DNA of 64,000 bases from Tardiphaga sp052076105 (GCF_052076105.1 NZ_CP197245.1:5518001-5582000), one strand, 5' to 3'. Counted from the first letter of the stretch, positions 25,012-34,251 are shown. Numbers and translations are program-made. The notes: generated by a model from the letters alone, not told the origin.

Positions 25012-25677
25012 TCAGCGTCCGATAATCATCGCGCGCAGGCTCTTGGGTACGATCAAAGCCAGAGCCACGTGGATGACGAGGAAGCCGACGATGGCAGCCA
25101 TCATGAAGAAATGCACATAGCGGGCGGTATCGTAGCCGCCGAACAGCGCCGTGAGATATTGCAGCTGGACAGGCTTCCAGATCGCGAGGCCCGACAGCAC
25201 GATCAGAATGCCGACCACAATGATCCCGGTATAGAGCAGCTTCTGCACCTGATTGTAGGTCGAAAGATCCGCATGTGAGAGTTGGCCGGTCAGCGCGGCC
25301 TTGGTGTCGTCGAGCACACCTTTCGCTGAGATAGGCAGCAGCTTCCTGCGGAAGCGGCCGGTGACGATACCGAGTGTGAGATAGACGAGGCCATTGATCA
25401 CCAGCAGCCACATCGCGGCGAGGTGCCACATGATGCCGCCGCCGAGCCAGCCGCCGAGCGTGATTGACGATGAGAAGGTGAAGTTGAACAGCGGGGAGGC
25501 GTTGTAGATCTGCCAGCCTGACATGATCATCAACACGATGGCCACGGCGTTAATCCAGTGCACGACACGGACCCAGGCGGGCTGGATCACCTTCGCTTTG
25601 GGCTTGGCTGCAGCCGTGTGGTCTTCGCTCAGGGAGATGCTCGACATGGAATCATCCATTTGCATGGGTTCTGGCAT
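25012..25677 (-). CDS. Membrane cytochrome b (cytochrome b561/b6-like), partner of the molybdoprotein
   Basis: 221 residues with four hydrophobic helices after a 30-residue polar head. Likely haem ligands are His in WVRVVHWINAVAIV (helix 1), IMWHLAAMWLL (helix 2) and the pair in RYVHFFMMAAIVGFLVIHVAL (helix 4). This is the layout of the diheme b-type anchor subunits of hydrogenases and formate dehydrogenases. It is first in a two-gene operon with the sulfite-oxidase-fold protein. Several ATGs exist at the start (25677, 25662, 25656, 25647) and none has a clear ribosome site. Confidence 0.85.
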   Translation of the reverse strand: MPEPMQMDDSMSSISLSEDHTAAAKPKAKVIQPAWVRVVHWINAVAIVLMIMSGWQIYNASPLFNFTFSSSITLGGWLGGGIMWHLAAMWLLVINGLVYLTLGIVTGRFRRKLLPISAKGVLDDTKAALTGQLSHADLSTYNQVQKLLYTGIIVVGILIVLSGLAIWKPVQLQYLTALFGGYDTARYVHFFMMAAIVGFLVIHVALALIVPKSLRAMIIGR

Positions 25678-25749
25678 CTATACGGCATAAAGTGCCATTC
25701 GTTACGGACGCTGTCTTCTCAACCTTCCGGGACGCCAATCATTCCGATC

Positions 25750-25783
25750 ACAAAAAAGCGAGCCAGGTTGCCCCGGCTCGCTT
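25750..25783 (-). terminator. Rho-independent terminator of the fasciclin gene
   Basis: Stem AAGCGAGCC (25756-25764) / GGCTCGCTT (25775-25783), followed on the minus strand by TTTTTTG. Confidence 0.88.
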
Positions 25784-25872
25784 CTTGGCGCCCCTCGGTA
25801 TCCTTGGGGGACGCGCGCGCATCCTGTGGGGACAAGTCAGGATGCGCGAACTTGTTGCGCGGAAGCCGGAGA

Positions 25873-26460
25873 TCAGGCTTTCGGCATCAGGACAGTATCG
25901 ATGACGTGAATCACGCCGTTCGACTGGTTGACGTCGGCGATGGTCACGGTTGAGGAACCGCCTTTGGCATCGACGATCATGACCTTGCCGCCCGAAGCCT
26001 TCACGGTCAGCTCTTCGCCTTCCACGGTCTTCAGCTTCTGGCCGTCCTTGAGGTCGGCGGCGTTCAGCTTGCCGGGGACCACATGGTAGGTCAGGATCTT
26101 GGTCAGGGTCGCCTTGCTCTCAGGCTTCACCAGCGTATCGACGGTACCGGCAGGCAGTTTACCGAAGGCGGCATTCGTCGGCGCGAACACCGTGAACGGT
26201 CCCTTGCTGGAGAGCGTATCGACAAGGCCGGCGGCCTTCACGGCGGCGACCAGCGTGGTGTGATCCTTCGAATTGACGGCATTCTCGACGATGTTCTTCG
26301 ACGGATACATCGGCGCGCCGCCGACCATCACGGTCTTCTCGCCCGACATTTCGCTCTTCATCATCTTCTTGTCTTCGGCCTGTGCGGGGGCAAGCACGAC
26401 GCCAGTGATGGCGAGGGTGCTGAATGCGACGGCCGACAGAAGTGCAATGCGCTTGGACAT
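25873..26460 (-). CDS. Exported fasciclin (FAS1) domain protein
   Basis: 195 residues. Signal peptide MSKRIALLSAVAFSTLAITG, cleaved near PAQA. One FAS1 domain from about residue 55: KNIVENAVNSKDHTTLVAAVKA, FTVFAPTNAAFGKLP (H1 motif), ILTYHVVPGKL (YH motif) and NGVIHVIDTVLMPK (H2 motif). Such domains mediate adhesion or bind lipophilic ligands in the periplasm. In related genomes single-FAS1 proteins often lie by sulfite-oxidase-type molybdoproteins, as here. It has its own terminator, so it is not in the same operon as the downstream cytochrome gene. Confidence 0.92.
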   Translation of the reverse strand: MSKRIALLSAVAFSTLAITGVVLAPAQAEDKKMMKSEMSGEKTVMVGGAPMYPSKNIVENAVNSKDHTTLVAAVKAAGLVDTLSSKGPFTVFAPTNAAFGKLPAGTVDTLVKPESKATLTKILTYHVVPGKLNAADLKDGQKLKTVEGEELTVKASGGKVMIVDAKGGSSTVTIADVNQSNGVIHVIDTVLMPKA

Positions 26461-26870
26461 GGATCGTCTCCCGAGTGATGTGAGTGACCGGCGATCTCGC
26501 CGGTGCGATGATTGGGTATCGACCGCGGTGATCCCTGGAGGCTCGATTGCGCCGTCGATGCCCGAGCTACGCGAGGCCTCGGGGCCGGTTTCAGTCTATA
26601 TTTTTCGTCACTGCTGAAACTTTCGCGGATGCATTTCGTTCGCGCGAGGCAATAACCAGTTCGATACATCGCGTTTGATACAATCACGCGCGGAAACCGC
26701 GACGGGATGACGCTGCTCCAAGCGGCTGATCCACCAGATATGGCACTCCATCCGCCTGCAGGATACGTTGCCTAGATGTGACCATTCTTGCTAAGGAACG
26801 GGACAAATTGACGCGATCGTTGGGCTAACCGCACGGTCGCTCCCGCACTCCTGCCCCGCGTGACCTTGCC
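26461..26870. other. 410-bp divergent intergenic region (FAS1 gene / matB)
   Basis: No frame looks real. It must hold the promoters of both divergent genes. A sequence GGAAC (26795-26799) and CGTT (26818-26821) is spaced 18 bp, one more than the EcfG consensus allows, so it is not called. A short palindrome CGGCGATCTCGCCG lies near 26490. Nothing else recognised. Confidence 0.5.
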
Positions 26871-28385
26871 ATGAACGCCAATCTGTTTTCTCGCCTGTTC
26901 GACAAACTCGACGATGCCTCGCGTCTCGCGATCGAGACGCCCGAGGGCAAGCACATCAGCTATGGCGATCTGATCGCGCTGGCGGGGCAGATGGCGAATG
27001 TTCTGGTCGCCCGCGGCGTCAAGCCGGGTGACCGCGTGGCGGCGCAGACCGAGAAGTCAGTGCCCGCTCTGGTGCTGTATCTGGCGACCGTGCGGGCCGG
27101 CGCGGTCTATCTGCCGCTCAATACCGCCTATACGCTCAACGAGCTCGATTATTTCATTACCGATGCCGAACCGTCCCTGGTGGTGTGCGATCCCTCCAAG
27201 GCCGAGGGCTTTGCCGCCATTGCGGCCAAGGTCGGCGCGAAGGTCGAAACACTGGGTGCTGATGGCAAGGGCTCGCTGACCGATGCCGCAGCGAAGGAGA
27301 ATCCGGATTTCCGGACCGTCGAGCGCAAGAACGAGGATCTCGCCGCGATCCTCTATACGTCCGGCACCACCGGCCGCTCCAAGGGCGCGATGCTGAGCCA
27401 CGACAATCTGGCCTCGAATTCGCTGAGCCTCGTCGAATACTGGCGCTTCAGCAGGGACGACGTGCTGATCCACGCGCTGCCGATCTATCACACCCATGGT
27501 CTGTTCGTGGCGAGCAACGTGACGCTGTTTGCGCGTGCGTCGATGATCTTCCTGCCGAAGCTCGATCCGGAACTCATCATCAAGCTGATGGCCCGCGCCA
27601 CCGTGCTGATGGGCGTGCCGACCTTCTACACTCGTATCCTGCAGTCGCCGAACCTGTCGAAAGAGACTTGCAGCCACATGCGGTTGTTCATCTCGGGATC
27701 CGCGCCGCTGCTGGCGGACACCCATCGTGAATGGTTCGCGCGCACCGGTCATGCCGTGCTGGAGCGCTACGGCATGACCGAAACCAACATGAACACGTCG
27801 AACCCTTATGATGGCGAGCGCGTGCCCGGTGCGGTCGGTTTCCCGCTGCCTGGAGTCTCAGTGCGCGTCACCGATCCGGAGACGGCCAAAGAGCTCGCGC
27901 GCGACACCATCGGCATGATCGAGGTGAAGGGCCCGAACGTATTTCAGGGCTATTGGCGGATGCCGGAGAAGACCAAGGCGGAATTCCGCGACGACGGCTT
28001 CTTCATCACCGGCGATCTCGGCAAGATCGACGCCAAAGGCTATGTGCACATTCTCGGCCGCGGCAAGGATCTGGTGATCTCCGGCGGCTTCAACGTCTAT
28101 CCGAAGGAAATCGAAAGCGAGATCGACGCCATGCCCGGCGTGATCGAAAGCGCCGTGATCGGTGTGCCGCATGCGGATTTCGGCGAGGGCGTCACCGCCG
28201 TAGTCGTGAGCGACAAGAAGACCGCGATCGACGAGGCCTCCGTGCTCAAGGCGCTGGATGGCCAGATCGCCAAGTTCAAGATGCCGAAGCGCGTGATCTT
28301 CGTTGACGATCTGCCGCGCAACACCATGGGCAAAGTGCAGAAGAACGTGCTGCGCGATAGTTACAAGGATATCTACGCGAAATAA
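26871..28385 (+). CDS. matB: Malonyl-CoA synthetase MatB
   Basis: A 504-residue acyl-CoA synthetase making malonyl-CoA (and methylmalonyl-CoA) from the diacid, CoA and ATP. Start MNANLFSRLFDKLDDASRLA; ATP signature ILYTSGTTGRSKGAMLSHDNL; HALPIYHTHGLFVA; the acid-binding region IFISGSAPLL/RYGMTETNMNTSNPY; C-terminal hinge GDLGKIDAKGYV and the catalytic lysine in PRNTMGKVQKN. That lysine is residue 488, the number and context of the acetylation-controlled Lys of Rhodopseudomonas palustris MatB. No matA or matC is next to it, so it works as a single gene here. Confidence 0.93.
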   Translation: MNANLFSRLFDKLDDASRLAIETPEGKHISYGDLIALAGQMANVLVARGVKPGDRVAAQTEKSVPALVLYLATVRAGAVYLPLNTAYTLNELDYFITDAEPSLVVCDPSKAEGFAAIAAKVGAKVETLGADGKGSLTDAAAKENPDFRTVERKNEDLAAILYTSGTTGRSKGAMLSHDNLASNSLSLVEYWRFSRDDVLIHALPIYHTHGLFVASNVTLFARASMIFLPKLDPELIIKLMARATVLMGVPTFYTRILQSPNLSKETCSHMRLFISGSAPLLADTHREWFARTGHAVLERYGMTETNMNTSNPYDGERVPGAVGFPLPGVSVRVTDPETAKELARDTIGMIEVKGPNVFQGYWRMPEKTKAEFRDDGFFITGDLGKIDAKGYVHILGRGKDLVISGGFNVYPKEIESEIDAMPGVIESAVIGVPHADFGEGVTAVVVSDKKTAIDEASVLKALDGQIAKFKMPKRVIFVDDLPRNTMGKVQKNVLRDSYKDIYAK

Positions 28386-28398
28386 GTCCTCGCACGAT

Positions 28399-28443
28399 CC
28401 CTCATGGTGAGGAGGCGCGCAACAACGCGCTCCTCAGGATGAG
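28399..28443. repeat. Short palindromic repeat (family D), copy 3
   Basis: CCTCATGGTGAGGAGGCGCG … CGCGCTCCTCAGGATGAGG. It keeps both ends of family D but lacks the middle; folds as one hairpin between the convergent matB and CDF genes. Confidence 0.8.
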
Positions 28444-28464
28444 GACGGAGCATGCGGCCGTGCC

Positions 28465-29460
28465 CTAGATCGCATGCTCCGGCGCGAGCGCGCAGGCTGA
28501 GGTCGGAACCATATCGATCTGAATGGTCGAATGCTCGATGCCAAAGTCGCGCTTCAGGCGCGCGGCGACTTCCATCAGATAGGCATCGCCGGGCGCTCCT
28601 GACGGGATCACCATGTGACAGGTCAGCGCCACTTCGGTGGTGCTCATGGGCCAGATATGCAGGTCGTGCACCTGAGTTACACCAGGGCATTGTTCGAGGT
28701 AGCCGCGCACGGCAACGGGGTCGATGCCGCGCGGGACGGCGGCGAGCGACATCGCAGTGGAGTCGCGCAAGAGGCTCCAGGTGCCCCAGACGATCAGCAC
28801 GCAGATGACGAGGCTGGTCAGGGCGTCGATCCGCAGCCAGCCGGTGAACATGATGATGATTGCGGCGATGACCACGCCAACCGAGACCGCAGCGTCGGCG
28901 ACCATATGCAGATAGGCGCCACGAATGTTGAGGTCACTGTTGCGGCCCGAGGCAAACAGCCAGGCGGTCACGCCGTTGATGACGATGCCGATGGTGGCGA
29001 CGATCATCACGGTGATCTCGGCTACCGGTTCGGGATTGAACAGTCTTAGCACGGCTTCCCAGGCGATGGCGCCGACGGCAACGAGCAGGAACACTGCGTT
29101 GAAGAGTGCCGCGAGAATTGAAGAGCCGCGCAAGCCATAGGTGAAGCGCGGCGTCGGCGCGCGCTTTGACAGCACAGCCGCAGTCCATGCCGCGATCAGC
29201 CCGAGCACATCCGAGAGATTGTGCCCGGCATCGGCCACCAGCGCCATCGAGCCGCTGGCATAGCCGTAAATCGCCTCGATGACGACGAAGACGGTATTGA
29301 GGCTGATGCCGATTGCGAAGGCCATGCCGAAATTCGCGGGCGCATGCACATGCCCGCCGGGGCCGTGGGAATGACCGGCATGATCGCCTTGCGCGTGGCT
29401 GTGGCCGGCATGGTCGTGTGTATGACCGTGGTCGTCATGATCGTGATGTGAATGCGCCAT
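28465..29460 (-). CDS. Cation diffusion facilitator (CzcD/ZitB-like) metal exporter
   Basis: 331 residues. I start at the ATG at 29460 (MAHSHHDHDDHGHTHDHAGH); an in-frame ATG at 29493 adds nothing conserved. A very His/Asp-rich cytoplasmic head of 45 residues is followed by six helices. Helix 2 carries SMALVADAGHNLSDVLGL and helix 5 HMVADAAVSVGVV, i.e. the HxxxD and DxxxD zinc sites. The C-terminal cytoplasmic domain has VHDLHIWPMSTTEVALTCHM. Expected to export Zn2+ (or Cd2+/Co2+) by proton antiport. No metal-responsive regulator is adjacent. Confidence 0.93.
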   Translation of the reverse strand: MAHSHHDHDDHGHTHDHAGHSHAQGDHAGHSHGPGGHVHAPANFGMAFAIGISLNTVFVVIEAIYGYASGSMALVADAGHNLSDVLGLIAAWTAAVLSKRAPTPRFTYGLRGSSILAALFNAVFLLVAVGAIAWEAVLRLFNPEPVAEITVMIVATIGIVINGVTAWLFASGRNSDLNIRGAYLHMVADAAVSVGVVIAAIIIMFTGWLRIDALTSLVICVLIVWGTWSLLRDSTAMSLAAVPRGIDPVAVRGYLEQCPGVTQVHDLHIWPMSTTEVALTCHMVIPSGAPGDAYLMEVAARLKRDFGIEHSTIQIDMVPTSACALAPEHAI

Positions 29461-29556
29461 CGGTGTTCCGTCGCGTGGTCTGACGGCATCCATAGCAAGT
29501 TGTGATCCGGATACTATTACGGCGACCGATGCGCGTCGGTCGCCCCGATTTCGGGG

Positions 29557-30423
29557 TCATATTAGAGCGATGACAAACCGGCCGCCGACGATGAATAGAT
29601 AAATTCCAAACGCCATTTCCAGCGCGCGCTTCGACATCGCGTGTGCTGCCTTCACGCCGAACGGCGCCACCAGCAGGCTGGTCGGCATCACCAGCAGCGC
29701 GCCGATCAGCGAGACATAACCGACAGCGAAGGGCAGCTGCAGCGCTGCGACGTCGGGAAAGTGCGCGGCAGCCGGCCAGCCGGCATAGATGTAGCCGATG
29801 GCGCCGGGGATCGAGATCAGCACGGCAAGGGCCGACGAGGTCGCCACCGCCTGATGGATCGGGCGGCCGTAAAAGGTCATCAGCAGGTTGGAGAACAATC
29901 CGCCGCCGATGCCCATCAGCGTGGAGAGAAGGCCGACGAAGAAGCCGTAGATCTTCATCAGCGGGCCGTCGGGCAGGTCGTTACCGAGTTTCCAGCCGTC
30001 GCGCGCAAGTAGCAGCCGTGCCGCTGCGGACCAGGCGACGGCAACGAAAACGATCTTGAACAGCCGCTCCGGCGCATAGCGGGCAGTGACACTGCCGATG
30101 ATGACGCCGATCAGGATCGGCCACCACCACTTCCGAAGGATCTCCATATCCACGGCGCCGCGCGCCATATGGGCACGGAAGGACCGGATCGAGGTTGGGA
30201 TGATGATGGCCAGCGAGGTGCCGATACAGAGCGGCATCCGCACTTCCAGAGGCACTCCGGCGATTCGGAAACACTCGTAAAATACGGGGACCAGGATGGC
30301 GCCCCCGCCTATTCCGAAGACACCTGCCAGGAAACCGGCCAGTGCGCCGACGGCAATAAGAAGCGCCGTCAGTTCGGCAATCTCGGTTACATTGAGCCCG
30401 GCCATTCCCGCCCCGATTGCCAT
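29557..30423 (-). CDS. TSUP family (TauE/SafE) membrane transporter
   Basis: 288 residues with about eight helices in two related halves. The first half begins GALAGFLAGVFGIGGGAILVPVFY and the second YGFFVGLLSTLMGIGGGLFSNLLM; these two G-I-GGG motifs are the TSUP signature. The family exports sulfite, sulfoacetate or other organosulfur anions. The start may be at 30423 or at the ATG at 30405, which has a better GGGGCGGG upstream. It sits upstream of and divergent from sdhCDAB; no sulfur genes adjoin except the molybdoprotein about 5 kb away. Confidence 0.88.
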   Translation of the reverse strand: MAIGAGMAGLNVTEIAELTALLIAVGALAGFLAGVFGIGGGAILVPVFYECFRIAGVPLEVRMPLCIGTSLAIIIPTSIRSFRAHMARGAVDMEILRKWWWPILIGVIIGSVTARYAPERLFKIVFVAVAWSAAARLLLARDGWKLGNDLPDGPLMKIYGFFVGLLSTLMGIGGGLFSNLLMTFYGRPIHQAVATSSALAVLISIPGAIGYIYAGWPAAAHFPDVAALQLPFAVGYVSLIGALLVMPTSLLVAPFGVKAAHAMSKRALEMAFGIYLFIVGGRFVIALI

Positions 30424-30560
30424 TTGCTATCGCGTCATGAAGTTCTCATGAATCGCGCTTCACCAAGGCTGTCAGCAACAAGCCCGGCAACTGTCAATAC
30501 CCACAAATGCAAGGCTCAATTGAAGCTCTGAACGATTGTTCGGAGTATGTCATTTCGCGA

Positions 30561-30589
30561 TTGCACTGGTTGTTTTGAGTTCGTAAATA
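30561..30589 (+). promoter_or_regulatory. Candidate promoter for sdhCDAB
   Basis: TTGCAC (30561-30566), 17 bp, TAAATA (30584-30589), about 63 bp before the sdhC start in a locally AT-rich patch. The -10 match is partial. Confidence 0.35.
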
Positions 30590-30651
30590 GAATTGCTCTA
30601 CGCGATCCCCAATCGGGCACCGTCTGCCCATTAACCTGTCAAAGTTGCTAA

Positions 30652-31050
30652 ATGACCGCTCGGATCGAACGTCCCCTTTCGCCGCATCTGCAAGTGTACC
30701 GCTGGACCCTGACGATGGCCCTGTCCATCGTGCATCGTGCTACCGGCGTCGCCTTGTATTTCGGCACTCTGCTTCTTGTCTGGTGGTTGATCGCCGCCGC
30801 ATCCGGCCCAGCCGCCTATGCCCATGTGCAGGCCTTTACCGGAAGTATTCTGGGTCGCCTGATTGCCTTCGGTTATACATGGGCGCTGATCCATCATGCC
30901 ATGAGCGGCATCCGCCATCTGGTCTGGGATCTCGGCTACGGCTTCAAGCCATCCGAGCGTGAATGGCTCACCTGGGCCGCACTGATCGGCGGCATCGGCA
31001 TCACCATCCTGCTCTGGATCATTGCATATGCGATCGGAGGCGGACGATGA
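30652..31050 (+). CDS. sdhC: Succinate dehydrogenase cytochrome b556 subunit
   Basis: 132 residues, three helices. The family signature RPLSPHLQVYRWTLTMALSIVHRATGVALY is at the N-terminus (RPLSPHLxxY, SIxHRxTG), and the haem-ligand His is in LIHHAMSGIRHLVWDLG. With SdhD it anchors complex II and binds quinone. Its TGA overlaps the ATG of sdhD (ATGA), showing translational coupling. Confidence 0.96.
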   Translation: MTARIERPLSPHLQVYRWTLTMALSIVHRATGVALYFGTLLLVWWLIAAASGPAAYAHVQAFTGSILGRLIAFGYTWALIHHAMSGIRHLVWDLGYGFKPSEREWLTWAALIGGIGITILLWIIAYAIGGGR

Positions 31051-31448
31051 GCGGCTCCAACTCCCCGAAGTCGGTACGCACGCCGCTCGGTCGCGTTCGC
31101 GGTCTCGGCTCCTCGCATTCGGGCACATCAGACTTCTGGCGTCAGCGCCTCACAGCTGTCGCGATGCTGCTTCTGCTGATTCCTGTGATCTTCATCGTGA
31201 TGTCGCTTCTCAGAAGCAACCAGGCCGGCGTCGCGCAGGTTCTTGGTTCGCCCATTGTCGCCATCGTCATGTTGCTCTTCATTATTGCCAGCATCTGGCA
31301 CATGAAGATCGGCATGCAGGTTGTGATCGAAGACTATGTCCATGACGAGAAGATCAAATTGATCTCGATCATCGGCAACAACTTCTTCTCTGCCGCCGTG
31401 GCGCTGGCATCGATCTACGCCATCCTTAAACTTTCATCCGGAGTGTAG
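31047..31448 (+). CDS. sdhD: Succinate dehydrogenase hydrophobic membrane anchor subunit
   Basis: 133 residues with three helices. The polar head contains RTPLGRVRGLGSSHSGTSDFWRQR, the typical start of alphaproteobacterial SdhD. The haem/quinone region is IIASIWHMKIGMQVVIEDYVHDE. The start at 31047 overlaps the sdhC stop, and sdhA begins 3 bp after its end. Confidence 0.95.
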   Translation: MSGSNSPKSVRTPLGRVRGLGSSHSGTSDFWRQRLTAVAMLLLLIPVIFIVMSLLRSNQAGVAQVLGSPIVAIVMLLFIIASIWHMKIGMQVVIEDYVHDEKIKLISIIGNNFFSAAVALASIYAILKLSSGV

Positions 31449-31451
31449 CGC

Positions 31452-33290
31452 ATGGCCGTCAACGGCACTGGCGCGAACGGCGTTGGCGGCCCCGCCACCA
31501 ACGGCCACGCCTATCCTATCGAAGATCACACCTATGACGTCGTTGTCGTTGGCGCCGGCGGCGCTGGCCTGCGCGCGACGGTTGGCTGCGGTGAAGCCGG
31601 TTTGCGCACCGCCTGCATCACCAAGGTGTTCCCGACCCGCTCGCACACGGTTGCAGCACAGGGCGGCATCTCCGCTTCGCTCGGCAACATGCACGAGGAC
31701 AACTGGCGCTGGCACATGTACGACACCGTGAAGGGGTCGGACTGGCTCGGCGATCAGGATTCCATCGAATACATGGTGCGCAACGCGCCCGACGCCGTTT
31801 ACGAGCTCGAGCACTGGGGCGTGCCGTTCTCGCGCACCGAAGACGGCAAGATCTATCAGCGCCCGTTCGGCGGCATGACCATGGACTACGGCAAGGGCCA
31901 GGCCCAGCGTACCTGCGCCGCTGCCGACCGTACCGGTCACGCCATGCTACACACGATGTACGGCCAGGCGCTGCGCCACTCGGCTGAATTCTTCATCGAA
32001 TATTTCGCCATCGACCTGATCATGGACGATCAGAACGTTTGCCGCGGTGTCATCGCGCTCAAGCTCGACGACGGCACGCTGCATCGCTTCAGGGCGCAGA
32101 CTGTTATTCTCGCCACCGGCGGCTATGGCCGCGCTTACGCGTCCTGTACCTCGGCGCATACCTGCACCGGTGACGGTGGCGCCATGGCGCTACGTGCCGG
32201 CCTGCCGCTGCAGGACATGGAGTTCGTTCAGTTCCACCCGACCGGCATCTACGGTTCGGGCTGTCTCGTCACCGAAGGTGCACGCGGCGAAGGCGGTTAT
32301 CTCGTCAATTCCGAAGGCGAGCGCTTCATGGAGCGTTACGCGCCGTCGGCCAAGGATCTCGCCTCGCGCGACGTCGTTTCGCGCGCGATGACCATCGAAA
32401 TTCGCGAAGGCCGCGGTGTCGGCAAGAAGAAGGATCACATCTTCCTTCATCTCGACCATCTCGATCCGAAGGTGCTGGCGGAGCGTCTGCCGGGTATCTC
32501 CGACTCGGCACGGATTTTCGCCGGCGTCGATGTCACCAAGGAGCCGATCCCGATCGTTCCGACGGTGCACTACAATATGGGTGGCATTCCGACCAACTAT
32601 CACGGCGAAGTCGTCACCAAGAAGGATGGCGACGACAATGCGGTGGTGCAGGGCCTGATGGCCGTGGGCGAAGCTGCCTGCGTCTCGGTCCACGGCGCCA
32701 ACCGTCTCGGCTCCAACTCGCTGATCGATCTCGTGGTGTTCGGCCGTGCGGCTGCGCTGCGCTGCGCCGAGAAGCTGACGCCGAATGCCAAGCAGCCCGA
32801 CCTGCCGAAGGACTCGGCCGACCGCGCGCTCGGTCGTCTCGATCACTATCGCAATTCGAAGGGCGGCACGCCGACCGCGAAGATGCGCGAGAACATGCAG
32901 CACGTGATGCAGACCAACTGCGCCGTGTTCCGTACCGGCGAAGTGCTGGATGAGGGCAAGACCCTGATCCACAAGGTCTATAGCGGCATCGGCGATATCG
33001 CCGTGTCCGATAGGTCGCTGGTGTGGAATTCGGATCTCATCGAGACCCTCGAATACGACAACCTGATCGTTCAGGCGATCGTCACCATGGACTCGGCGGC
33101 GAACCGTACCGAGAGCCGCGGCGCACATGCGCGCGAGGATTTCTCGGAGCGCGACGACAAGAACTGGATGAAGCATACGCTGGCGTGGATCGATCAGGGC
33201 GGCAAGACCACCATCGATTATCGTCCGGTGCACGATTACACGATGACCAACGACGTTCAGTACATCGTACCTAAGGCGCGCGTGTACTAA
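31452..33290 (+). CDS. sdhA: Succinate dehydrogenase flavoprotein subunit
   Basis: A 612-residue catalytic subunit oxidising succinate to fumarate. FAD Rossmann motif DVVVVGAGGAGLRA near residue 28; the covalent FAD site His in PTRSHTVAAQGG; substrate loop HPTGIYGSGCLVTEGARGEGG; VPTVHYNMGGIPTNY; and the C-terminal RTESRGAHAREDF. Length is normal for alphaproteobacteria. It is in the order C-D-A-B, tightly spaced. Confidence 0.97.
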   Translation: MAVNGTGANGVGGPATNGHAYPIEDHTYDVVVVGAGGAGLRATVGCGEAGLRTACITKVFPTRSHTVAAQGGISASLGNMHEDNWRWHMYDTVKGSDWLGDQDSIEYMVRNAPDAVYELEHWGVPFSRTEDGKIYQRPFGGMTMDYGKGQAQRTCAAADRTGHAMLHTMYGQALRHSAEFFIEYFAIDLIMDDQNVCRGVIALKLDDGTLHRFRAQTVILATGGYGRAYASCTSAHTCTGDGGAMALRAGLPLQDMEFVQFHPTGIYGSGCLVTEGARGEGGYLVNSEGERFMERYAPSAKDLASRDVVSRAMTIEIREGRGVGKKKDHIFLHLDHLDPKVLAERLPGISDSARIFAGVDVTKEPIPIVPTVHYNMGGIPTNYHGEVVTKKDGDDNAVVQGLMAVGEAACVSVHGANRLGSNSLIDLVVFGRAAALRCAEKLTPNAKQPDLPKDSADRALGRLDHYRNSKGGTPTAKMRENMQHVMQTNCAVFRTGEVLDEGKTLIHKVYSGIGDIAVSDRSLVWNSDLIETLEYDNLIVQAIVTMDSAANRTESRGAHAREDFSERDDKNWMKHTLAWIDQGGKTTIDYRPVHDYTMTNDVQYIVPKARVY

Positions 33291-33314
33291 TGATGACAGC
33301 GAAGGCTTGAGAGA

Positions 33315-34097
33315 ATGGCTGAGTTCGCACTTCCGAAGAATTCCAAGATCACCGGCGGCAAGGAATGGCCGAAGCCGGCCGGTGCCACGCAGACGCGCGA
33401 ATTCCGCGTCTATCGCTGGAATCCGGATGACGGCAAGAACCCGTCGATCGATACCTACCACGTCGACACCAACGACTGCGGTCCGATGATCCTCGACGGT
33501 CTGATCTGGATCAAGAACAACATCGATCCGACGCTGACCTTCCGCCGCTCCTGCCGCGAGGGCGTCTGCGGCTCCTGCGCCATGAACATCGATGGTCAGA
33601 ACACGCTGGCCTGCACCCGCGCGATGGACGAAGTCGACGACGGCGCCATCAAGGTCAATCCGCTGCCGCATCAGCCTGTCGTGAAGGACCTGGTGCCGGA
33701 TCTCACCAACTTCTATGCCCAGTATGCGTCGATCGAGCCGTGGCTGAAGACCACCACGCCGACCCCGCAGAAGGAATGGAAGCAGAGTCACTCCGACCGT
33801 GAAAAGCTCGACGGTCTCTATGAATGCATCCTGTGTGCCTGCTGCTCGACCTCGTGCCCGAGCTACTGGTGGAACAGCGACCGCTTCCTCGGACCGGCTG
33901 CGCTCCTTCAGGCCACCCGCTGGGTCAAGGATTCGCGCGACGAAGCCACCGGCGAGCGTCTCGACAATCTCGAAGATCCGTTCCGGCTCTATCGCTGCCA
34001 CACCATCATGAACTGCGCCAAGGCGTGTCCGAAGGGGCTCAACCCCTCCGAAGCCATCGCCGAGCTGAAGATGAAGATGGTCGAACGTCAGGTCTGA
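33315..34097 (+). CDS. sdhB: Succinate dehydrogenase iron-sulfur subunit
   Basis: 260 residues carrying the electron wire of complex II. 2Fe-2S ligands in SCREGVCGSCAMNIDG with a later Cys in NTLACTRA; 4Fe-4S in CILCACCSTSCP; 3Fe-4S in CHTIMNCAKACPKGLNP. N-terminal FRVYRWNPDDGKNPSIDTY is the family start. It is the last gene of the operon and is followed by a terminator. Confidence 0.97.
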   Translation: MAEFALPKNSKITGGKEWPKPAGATQTREFRVYRWNPDDGKNPSIDTYHVDTNDCGPMILDGLIWIKNNIDPTLTFRRSCREGVCGSCAMNIDGQNTLACTRAMDEVDDGAIKVNPLPHQPVVKDLVPDLTNFYAQYASIEPWLKTTTPTPQKEWKQSHSDREKLDGLYECILCACCSTSCPSYWWNSDRFLGPAALLQATRWVKDSRDEATGERLDNLEDPFRLYRCHTIMNCAKACPKGLNPSEAIAELKMKMVERQV

Positions 34098-34127
34098 CGT
34101 TTCACGGTTCCGGATCTGCCGATCAGG

Positions 34128-34166
34128 GCACCGGTTTGCGCAAGCAGGCCGGTGTTCTTTTTTTGC
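34128..34166 (+). terminator. Rho-independent terminator after sdhB
   Basis: Arms GCACCGG (34128) and CCGGTG (34149-34154) with an inner TTGC/GCAA hairpin, followed by TTCTTTTTTT. Confidence 0.82.
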
Positions 34167-34251
34167 CTATGATTTAATCAGATTGCCTCCTCGAATCCGG
34201 TCCCCCCGAAGCTGCGGCGCTATTTCTCGTTGAAAAGGGGACTCGCCAAGG

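Noticed and set aside
26795..26821. EcfG-like GGAAC … CGTT before matB
   Set aside because: Spacing is 18 bp, outside the 16-17 bp of the consensus; the exact match at 39158 was kept instead.
32190..34001. Open minus-strand frame of 603 codons opposite sdhA and sdhB
   Set aside because: Antisense shadow of two certain genes in high-GC DNA; His/Asp/Arg-rich chance composition and no ribosome site or domain.
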